DNA of 6,057 bases from Gammaproteobacteria bacterium. Its GTDB lineage: Bacteria; Pseudomonadota; Gammaproteobacteria; Arenicellales; Arenicellaceae. Location: assembly GCA_003485905.1 (NCBI GenBank), contig DNHK01000368.1, positions 1 through 6,057 on the forward strand, written 5' to 3'. A program made the position numbers and the translations under genes. Shown piece after piece: positions 1 to 4,941 of this stretch. Numbering within the stretch: position 1 is the first letter of the stretch; each line of letters opens with the position of its first letter. Under the pieces are notes generated by a model. That model did not search any database. It worked only from the letters and a program-made list of their open reading frames with translations, and was not told the DNA's origin.

Positions 1-1072
1 CTACCCGCCCTAGCGGATTTGACGATAGCGGCTTGTCGATGTTTTTACTTTGTTTAGTGACTTTAGCCTGAACGCCGCTAAGGATAAATATTCGAAGTAG
101 TGCGATTATTAATCCAATCACACCGAGAGTAATAATCACATAACCAACAACCTTACCTTCTTGAACCTTCTCGATTAACGTTGGTTCTCGAACCAGTGCT
201 GAAAGAAGCGCCCCTTTTGTAGGATCAAGTAAAAATGATGTAACCCCAGCATTAGACGTTTGTAAACCGTTAGATAAATCCACGTAACTACCCGGCATTT
301 GACGATCCAAGAGAACCAAACCGCGCTCACTGTCATACGTAGCTATATCATTTCCGGCTACCGTGTTAAAAACGCCTACACGCGTTACCTCCCGATCTTC
401 AGTAACGAATACATCTACCAAGTCACCGTCGGGATTCTCTGATTGACCAGATTTGAAAGTAACAGGCGCAGTGAACTTTACTACTTTACCTTGTTCAATC
501 ATGTCGTTTTGCAAATGAAACCAAAGCTCTTCAATTTCATCAATCGACACCAATTGGGTCAAACTTGCCATCTTGGCAACCATTTGCTGAAGCGTATCAG
601 CTCGGTCTGGAAAGTGTGCGCTAATATAAGAGGTTTTATAATCCTCTTGAGCTTCACTAGCGGTCTGTTGAATGACCCCAAATAGCTCTTGTAAATCACC
701 GAGCTCTTTACGTAATTCCGCTTGCAAATCTTCCAATGCAATTTCGTTCTGAGTAAACTGAGCATCTAACTCGTCACTGATTCGCTCTTGACGGACGCGC
801 TCATTTCTCATTGCGGTCAGCTCGCCCTGACGTTTATCACGCTCTGCACCAAATCTACGTTGCCGCTGCTGATTGGTGTTGTTGTCCTCTTGCTGCATTC
901 GCAACGTATCTGCAAGAAGCGCGTCCACATCAAGTTGCGCTACGCGCTCTTGTGGCTCAGGGGCAGCAGTTGGCGCTTGCTCCTCTTGAGCGCTCAGGTT
1001 TAGAGACCCGAACGATAAAACTGTATAAAAAACTAGTGCAACGGAGCACTTCAGCATAGAAAAATCATTCAT
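1..1072 (-). CDS. TtpC-like MotA/TolQ/ExbB family protein, second copy (3' end cut by left window edge)
   Basis: Reading the minus strand from the ATG at 1072 gives 357 codons with no stop up to the window edge, so the C-terminus is missing. Residues 1-28 look like a signal peptide (hydrophobic VALVFYTVLSFGSL, cleavage after LSA). Residues about 45-128 are rich in Q, E, R and D and probably form a coiled coil. A periplasmic domain of about 130-300 follows, then a membrane helix at about 306-333 and the start of a cytoplasmic segment ending in NPLGRV. It is clearly paralogous to the gene at the right end of the window: both share VTRVGVFN, VGYVII, GKVV and NPLGRV in the same order. The proton-channel helices lie outside the window, so the family call rests on this paralogy. 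By family knowledge, TtpC is the extra ExbB-like subunit needed by TonB2 systems in Vibrio. ATG 1072 is preferred over the in-frame ATG at 1057 because only the former has a ribosome binding site. It starts one base after the DUF3450 stop, suggesting translational coupling. Confidence 0.88.
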   Translation of the reverse strand, partial: MNDFSMLKCSVALVFYTVLSFGSLNLSAQEEQAPTAAPEPQERVAQLDVDALLADTLRMQQEDNNTNQQRQRRFGAERDKRQGELTAMRNERVRQERISDELDAQFTQNEIALEDLQAELRKELGDLQELFGVIQQTASEAQEDYKTSYISAHFPDRADTLQQMVAKMASLTQLVSIDEIEELWFHLQNDMIEQGKVVKFTAPVTFKSGQSENPDGDLVDVFVTEDREVTRVGVFNTVAGNDIATYDSERGLVLLDRQMPGSYVDLSNGLQTSNAGVTSFLLDPTKGALLSALVREPTLIEKVQEGKVVGYVIITLGVIGLIIALLRIFILSGVQAKVTKQSKNIDKPLSSNPLGRV

Positions 1073-1073
1073 T

Positions 1074-1904
1074 TTAAAATGCCTCCGGGGCAGTAATTGG
1101 TAGCAACATCAAACCTGTACTTTCTTTACCCTGGGTAATACGTATCGCACGTGTTATGCCAGCATTAAAAGAAGAATCAAGCTCGCTCCACGCACCTGCA
1201 CTTTTGTCCCAATAACCAGATTGATCACCGTCCAAGGTTTGATAATACAAACCAGAACGCCCAACCTGTAGGACGTTGACAGATAAAGTCTCTCCGGTCA
1301 GATCCAAAGTATCACTGTATACATCAATACTATTTCCATACCCGTTTTCAATTGAGTAAGCACCCAGAACCTGACGAAATCGCTCAGCAGCAGAAATATT
1401 CGCGTTTGTAAGATAGCCTTTAATGCGCTCCACCCGGTCTTGGCGCTCCTGTAGTTTAAAAGGAGCATCTGACCCAATAAATCGCTCTAAACCAGAAATC
1501 ATGCGTAACATTAAAGGCACTATTTGACGCTCAATTAACGAAGCATCTTCAATGGATCGCTCCAAACTATTCATTGCAACTTGTTGTGCATCCAGTGTCC
1601 TACGGAGCCGGTCGTTATACCTAGTAAGGCTTTCTACCGCTTTCTCTTGCGTTTGATATTGCGTAATAATCTTATCAGTAGCCTCTTGCAACTCATCGAT
1701 AGCTTGCTGTGATGCAATCGCATCGCGGGTTCTCTGCAATCCACTATTAATCACGTCATCTGTTAGCTCAGCCCATGCCGTACTTGGCAACAAAACTATT
1801 GCTACAGAACAAACCGCAAACAATATCGCGAATCTCTGTGTGATCTGTTGCGTTGTTCGCTCGGCGAACGCTACAAATCCCGCTTTAATTATTCTACTAG
1901 TCAT
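1074..1904 (-). CDS. DUF3450 family periplasmic coiled-coil protein
   Basis: This is a 276-residue protein of the DUF3450 family, recognised from the block PLMLRMISGLERF (130-142), the ERFRQVLGAYSIENGYG stretch (174-190) and the conserved GLYYQTLDG...GYWD region (218-233). An N-terminal export signal with a rather long positively charged lead and hydrophobic core at about 26-40 ends in AWA at 43-45. Residues about 54-125 are an almost uninterrupted heptad-like coiled coil. The rest looks globular and should be periplasmic. Its biochemical function is unknown; members are typically encoded at the head of TonB2/TtpC clusters, and here too a ttpC-like gene follows one base after the stop. A longer reading from the ATG at 1937 would overlap the TPR gene by 14 bases. 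The ATG at 1904 is chosen because it has AGAGG six bases upstream and removes an unlikely 11-residue extension. The DUF assignment is firm; involvement in TonB energisation is inferred from context. Confidence 0.9.
   Translation of the reverse strand: MTSRIIKAGFVAFAERTTQQITQRFAILFAVCSVAIVLLPSTAWAELTDDVINSGLQRTRDAIASQQAIDELQEATDKIITQYQTQEKAVESLTRYNDRLRRTLDAQQVAMNSLERSIEDASLIERQIVPLMLRMISGLERFIGSDAPFKLQERQDRVERIKGYLTNANISAAERFRQVLGAYSIENGYGNSIDVYSDTLDLTGETLSVNVLQVGRSGLYYQTLDGDQSGYWDKSAGAWSELDSSFNAGITRAIRITQGKESTGLMLLPITAPEAF
1082..1086 (-). promoter_or_regulatory. Ribosome binding site of the second TtpC-like gene
   Basis: GGAGG on the minus strand lies 9 bases before the ATG at 1072. It sits inside the last codons of the DUF3450 gene, so ribosomes finishing that gene are placed to restart on the next one. 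It decides for the start at 1072 over the in-frame ATG at 1057. Confidence 0.8.
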
Positions 1905-1910
1905 TCTCAA

Positions 1911-1915
1911 CCTCT
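1911..1915 (-). promoter_or_regulatory. Ribosome binding site of the DUF3450 gene
   Basis: AGAGG on the minus strand, six bases before the ATG at 1904, has ideal spacing. The alternative ATG at 1937 has no comparable purine-rich motif upstream. It lies in the 19-base gap after the TPR stop codon. Confidence 0.75.
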
Positions 1916-1923
1916 GGCTACGA

Positions 1924-3252
1924 CTACACTTCAACATCTGTGCTAATTACAATGGGTTTTTCAAGTTCTTTAATTCTATAAACTTCAGCTTCTATATATT
2001 TAACCCAGTTATTCGCGTCTTTAGACATACCATCAAATTTCACAGCGCTGTTAAAAGTAGCTTTAGCAGTGTCATATTTTTTCTGCTCGAATTGCGCCGA
2101 ACCAAGAGCTAATACAGCACGGCCAAGATTATCCAACTTACCTTTATCAATTCCCTGCTTAATAGCTGTTTCTGCTTCAGCCCAACGGCCTAGTGACATC
2201 AATGACTGACCGAGCTGAATATAAATTTTACCATCAGGGGCTAATTTAGCTGCTTGCTCTAGTGGCGCAATGGCAGTTTCATATTCTTTTGCCAAATAAA
2301 GTGCTTGAGAATACAGACGATAATTCTTTAGATCTTTTTTAAGAACACCATCATCAAATCCCTTTTTCAATATGTCCGCTGCCTTGTAGTAGCTATCCTG
2401 TGACAATAACAATGACGCCAGTGTAACGAGCTCCGACTCATTCACCAGAATGCCATGATCATACATCCCCTGATAAAGCGCAGACATTTTTGGTTGCTCT
2501 TCCAATTCATTGTATATACCAGCGACGGCCAATAAATACGTCTTCTTTGGGTAGTGCTCCACTAGCTGTTTCAACACTGGCAGCATATTCGGATAATCAT
2601 CTTTTTGTCGGTAGATACTACTCAACAAATTCAACCAACCTTCTTTTGGGACTGAACCTAACTCGACGTACTTTTGAATACCTTTTTGAACGTTAGGTAA
2701 CGCTGCATCATAGTCTTGCAGCATGTAATGAGCTTGCCCTACTAGCATGTAGGCATCTGCTGGTGGATCTTCCTGCGTTTGGAACCACTGCTGCGCATAG
2801 TCGAGCGCATTTCTATAATCTTCCTGTGAAAAATAAACCTGTGCGACCACATAAAACATCTGATTATAAAAAGCCGGCGGCAAGCCATCTGGAGTCACAA
2901 GAATTTTCTTAAACTCTCTAATCGCACAATTTAAGTCATCTCTACTAAAACATATATTGCCGCGATAGTTCGCTACGTAAGCATTTTCGATATTGTTTAA
3001 CTCAGGAGTCGCCGCTATTTTGTCTAGAATAACAGTCGCCTCAGCGTAGTTTTCAGCCTCGAAAAACTCGGCCAACGCCTCAAAGTCTTTTATCAGCTTC
3101 TGTCCGATAGACTCAATTCTTACAGCTTTTTGTTTAGACTGCCCTTCAGTGTCCTGCTGCGCTTGTGCAACACCACCGAAGGAAACCAAAACATAGACCA
3201 AAGCACCTAGCGCTGCTGATTTAACATTCATAAACAATTTAACAGTACTCAT
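1924..3252 (-). CDS. Periplasmic TPR-repeat protein of the TonB2 cluster
   Basis: This 442-residue protein opens with a clear signal peptide (hydrophobic ALGALVYVLVSFGG, cleavage after AQA at about 31). The rest is helical and built from tetratricopeptide-like repeats covering about 55-405. Good TPR signatures are visible around 92-118, 130-160, 164-196, 311-340 (YETAIAPLEQAAKLAPD), 341-372 (GRWAEAETAIKQGI) and 377-405 (KKYDTAKATF). Such repeats are protein-binding scaffolds, and no catalytic motif is seen. A TPR gene after tonB is a known part of TonB2-type clusters; a role in assembling or tuning the TonB complex in the periplasm is inferred, not shown. The open frame extends to an ATG at 3294, but that start adds a 14-residue leader containing C, K and R residues before the signal peptide and lacks a ribosome binding site. 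ATG 3252 has AGAGG at six bases and gives a standard signal peptide. A 71-base spacer separates it from tonB. Confidence 0.9.
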   Translation of the reverse strand: MSTVKLFMNVKSAALGALVYVLVSFGGVAQAQQDTEGQSKQKAVRIESIGQKLIKDFEALAEFFEAENYAEATVILDKIAATPELNNIENAYVANYRGNICFSRDDLNCAIREFKKILVTPDGLPPAFYNQMFYVVAQVYFSQEDYRNALDYAQQWFQTQEDPPADAYMLVGQAHYMLQDYDAALPNVQKGIQKYVELGSVPKEGWLNLLSSIYRQKDDYPNMLPVLKQLVEHYPKKTYLLAVAGIYNELEEQPKMSALYQGMYDHGILVNESELVTLASLLLSQDSYYKAADILKKGFDDGVLKKDLKNYRLYSQALYLAKEYETAIAPLEQAAKLAPDGKIYIQLGQSLMSLGRWAEAETAIKQGIDKGKLDNLGRAVLALGSAQFEQKKYDTAKATFNSAVKFDGMSKDANNWVKYIEAEVYRIKELEKPIVISTDVEV

Positions 3253-3323
3253 ATGAAACCTCTTGCATCTAGAATTGAGCATCAATAGCCACAATATTTA
3301 CAACCAATTATTAAATATAAGCG
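3253..3323 (-). other. Intercistronic spacer between tonB and the TPR gene
   Basis: This 71-base AT-rich spacer is the largest non-coding gap in the window. Its upstream half can pair as a seven-base AT-only stem (3294-3300 with 3312-3318) around an 11-base loop, and a five-base inverted repeat sits at 3274-3286. Neither is GC-rich or followed by a T-run in the reading direction, so it does not look like an intrinsic terminator. No convincing -35/-10 pair is seen. It probably lies within the operon transcript and could be a site of RNA processing or a weak internal promoter. Confidence 0.4.
3259..3263 (-). promoter_or_regulatory. Ribosome binding site of the TPR gene
   Basis: AGAGG on the minus strand lies six bases before the ATG at 3252. 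It fixes the start there rather than at the upstream in-frame ATG at 3294, and is the same motif and spacing as used by the DUF3450 gene. Confidence 0.78.
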
Positions 3324-3923
3324 TTAGCAGCCTTCTTCCATCTCGAAAACAATCCTTATCGGGACGTTAGGGACATCTACTGGCTTACCACCAACTTGTC
3401 GTGGCTTATATTTATATTTACCCGCTGCCTTCACAGCAGCTGACTCAAACATACCAGATGAGCTCGCAGTAACAAATGCATCACGAGTTCCTCCGCTTGC
3501 CGTTACTGTGTACTCCAATTCTACCCAGCCGCATAAGCCTCGCTCTTGCGCTCGCCGAGGATAGATCGGAGGTGCTCTGAAAATAGGTAAATATTCACCA
3601 TCATTTGAATTAAAACCTTTCATATCCTTATTAATCCCAACCCTGACAGCACCTAAATTCATATCGCTGTTTATATCAATATCAGGTGTGACATCAATCT
3701 CTGGCGTATCAGGTTGATCCTGAACATCTTCAGGGCGCTCTGGTTTAGGTGTTATCGTTTGCGGGTCTTCATTCTTGGGAACATGCACAAAATCTGGCAA
3801 TTTAAACGAATCCTTAGTGCCCAACTCAGGTTCATTCATGCTAATTAACGCATTCATCGCGAAAAGTAGACTGAGCATAATTAACGATGCAAATGCAAAA
3901 GATTGTAAAGATCTAATAGCCAT
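3324..3923 (-). CDS. tonB2: TonB family energy transducer (TonB2 type)
   Basis: TonB carries the energy of the inner-membrane motor to outer-membrane receptors. This 199-residue protein has the family layout: a short cytoplasmic start, one membrane helix at about 9-28, a periplasmic linker at about 30-110, and a C-terminal TonB domain at about 113-196. The domain contains the conserved YPRRAQERG motif (121-129), GWVELEYTVTASG and the late FESAAVKAAGKYKYKP block. At 199 residues it is shorter than E. coli TonB (239), and the linker lacks the long Glu-Pro/Lys-Pro repeats; instead residues 61-90 hold ten acidic residues and one basic one. The membrane helix has no histidine, unlike E. coli TonB with His20. 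Two cysteines, 131 and the final residue 199, flank the domain. The gene starts nine bases after the exbD stop and follows ttpC-like, exbB and exbD genes, which supports the TonB2 rather than the TolA or canonical TonB1 assignment. The receptors it serves cannot be told from this window. Confidence 0.93.
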   Translation of the reverse strand: MAIRSLQSFAFASLIMLSLLFAMNALISMNEPELGTKDSFKLPDFVHVPKNEDPQTITPKPERPEDVQDQPDTPEIDVTPDIDINSDMNLGAVRVGINKDMKGFNSNDGEYLPIFRAPPIYPRRAQERGLCGWVELEYTVTASGGTRDAFVTASSSGMFESAAVKAAGKYKYKPRQVGGKPVDVPNVPIRIVFEMEEGC

Positions 3924-3929
3924 GATTTT

Positions 3930-3934
3930 CTCCT
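3930..3934 (-). promoter_or_regulatory. Ribosome binding site of tonB, overlapping the exbD stop
   Basis: AGGAG on the minus strand, six bases before the tonB ATG at 3923, overlaps the exbD stop codon TAG at 3933-3935. This arrangement favours coupled translation and balanced amounts of ExbD and TonB. Confidence 0.8.
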
Positions 3935-4337
3935 AATCTCCGACGGTCGAGATCACAGGGACGTCAATCCCCGACTCTTTAAGCCCATCGATAACTTTCA
4001 TTACAGTTTCGGCGGTTGATTCAATATCTGCTTGCAACAACACCTCGCCATCCGGATTTTCCGCTCGTAAGCGACTTATATTAGCTTTGATAGCTCGCGA
4101 ATCAATTTTTCGCTTATCTAGCCAAATTTCATCCTTGGCATCGACCGCAATCAATACCGACGCTCGTGGGTACTTATCATCCGTTTGTGCATCTGGCTTA
4201 GTAACATTCGCGCCACTTTCCTTAATAAAACTGGCGGTTACGATAAAGAAAATCAACATAATGAAGACCACATCAAGCATCGGCGTAATGTCGATCTTGG
4301 TATCGTCATCTTGTTTCATTCGGTTCATTCTTCTCAT
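3933..4337 (-). CDS. exbD2: ExbD biopolymer transport protein (TonB2 type)
   Basis: ExbD is the proton-translocating partner of ExbB. This 134-residue protein has the standard family architecture and length: a short charged cytoplasmic N-terminus, the signature IDITPMLDVVFIMLIFFIVTA with the membrane helix at about 20-39, and a periplasmic ExbD/TolR domain ending in the conserved ADIESTAETVMKVIDGLKESG region (103-123). Asp22 in the LDV motif aligns with the essential Asp25 of E. coli ExbD, which carries the proton, so the protein should be functional. The start region contains three in-frame ATG codons (residues 1, 4 and 7). The first is chosen because GGAG lies seven bases upstream of it. 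The gene lies 40 bases after exbB and 9 before tonB. TolR is the alternative family member, but the neighbouring tonB and ttpC-like genes rule for ExbD. Confidence 0.94.
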   Translation of the reverse strand: MRRMNRMKQDDDTKIDITPMLDVVFIMLIFFIVTASFIKESGANVTKPDAQTDDKYPRASVLIAVDAKDEIWLDKRKIDSRAIKANISRLRAENPDGEVLLQADIESTAETVMKVIDGLKESGIDVPVISTVGD

Positions 4338-4344
4338 TACTATA

Positions 4345-4348
4345 CTCC
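4345..4348 (-). promoter_or_regulatory. Ribosome binding site of exbD
   Basis: GGAG on the minus strand lies seven bases before the first of three closely spaced in-frame ATG codons (4337). It supports that first one as the main start. Confidence 0.65.
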
Positions 4349-4377
4349 GCGCCCAGGATTAACCGAGCTACTTGGTT

Positions 4378-4908
4378 CTAGTGATCTAACGTCAAGTTTT
4401 CAGCGAGCAACTCGCGTTCAGTTTCGTATCTACGCTGTAACCAAAAACTAAGGAACAACCCAGACAACGCCGCTACCATTCCGGCCATAGTTGGAACTGT
4501 AGCTTGTGATACGCCGCCCGCCATAGCCCTAGCATTACTAGTACCATTGATTGCCATTACCTGAAATACCTCAATCATACCGGTTACGGTACCGAGCAGG
4601 CCAAACAATGGACATAAAGCAACGCATGCCTGAATCATAGGTAAATACTGCCTTAACCGTACAGAAACAGACGATACGAGCTCTTCACGAACCTGGTGGG
4701 CTGCCCACGAACTTCTTTCTGGGCGTGCCTCCCACTCTTCTAGCGCTGCTCGAACCGCACGCTTATGCGGGCCTTGCAGGTAGAAAATACGATCAAGAAT
4801 CATGTACCACATCACGACCAATAAACCAGCAATTAGGTACAACACCCAACCACCGAGATCCATAAAATCACGAATTGACTCTAACCAAACTAAAATAAAC
4901 TCTGGCAT
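4378..4908 (-). CDS. exbB2: ExbB proton-channel protein, short TonB2 type
   Basis: This 176-residue MotA/TolQ/ExbB family protein forms, with ExbD, the proton channel that energises TonB. Three membrane helices are visible: about 20-44 (GWVLYLIAGLLVVMWYMILD), about 88-116 containing the hallmark PLFGLLGTVTGMIEVFQ (100-116), and about 137-157 (MAGMVAALSGLFLSFWL). A cytoplasmic domain of only about 40 residues lies between the first two helices. It is shorter than E. coli ExbB (244 residues), as expected for TonB2-type ExbB. The position matching Glu176 of E. coli ExbB in the third helix reads Gln135 (GGVSQATVPT). The gene begins 33 bases after the TtpC-like stop; GAGG lies ten bases before its ATG. 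It is paralogous to the channel part of the TtpC-like protein upstream, sharing GLLGTVTGMIE and MAGG(V/I)SQA. The family is certain; the TonB2 assignment comes from size and context. Confidence 0.93.
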   Translation of the reverse strand: MPEFILVWLESIRDFMDLGGWVLYLIAGLLVVMWYMILDRIFYLQGPHKRAVRAALEEWEARPERSSWAAHQVREELVSSVSVRLRQYLPMIQACVALCPLFGLLGTVTGMIEVFQVMAINGTSNARAMAGGVSQATVPTMAGMVAALSGLFLSFWLQRRYETERELLAENLTLDH

Positions 4909-4918
4909 CTTAAATATA

Positions 4919-4922
4919 CCTC
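4919..4922 (-). promoter_or_regulatory. Ribosome binding site of exbB
   Basis: GAGG on the minus strand lies ten bases before the ATG at 4908, inside the 33-base gap after the TtpC-like gene. The spacing is slightly long, so this site may be weaker than the others in the operon. Confidence 0.55.
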
Positions 4923-4941
4923 GAAAAGTTTGTAATGAGCC

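Noticed and set aside
559..765. A separate 68-residue minus-strand gene inside the left TtpC-like region
   Set aside because: It is in a different frame from the continuous TtpC-like translation that covers the same bases, and its protein resembles nothing recognisable.
443..1059. Several short plus-strand and shadow open frames (443-685, 788-1003, 811-1059) opposite the left TtpC-like gene
   Set aside because: The minus strand is one continuous, clearly homologous coding frame from 1072 to the edge. The short frames have no family resemblance and are antisense shadows, as are those at 1840-2112, 2490-2696, 4087-4362 and 4185-4451.
1..1072. Possible frameshift or pseudogene of the second TtpC copy
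   Set aside because: Manual translation gives 357 in-frame codons without a stop and alignment to the paralogue all the way to the edge; it only lacks a stop codon because the window ends.
1055..1937. Shared MLKCS start in the extended DUF3450 reading and in the second TtpC copy, suggesting a duplicated leader
   Set aside because: The codons differ, the following residues do not match, and the DUF3450 residues are upstream of its likely true start.
3294..3318. Inverted repeat between tonB and the TPR gene as a transcription terminator
   Set aside because: The stem is seven AT pairs with an 11-base loop and no T-run following; too weak for an intrinsic terminator.
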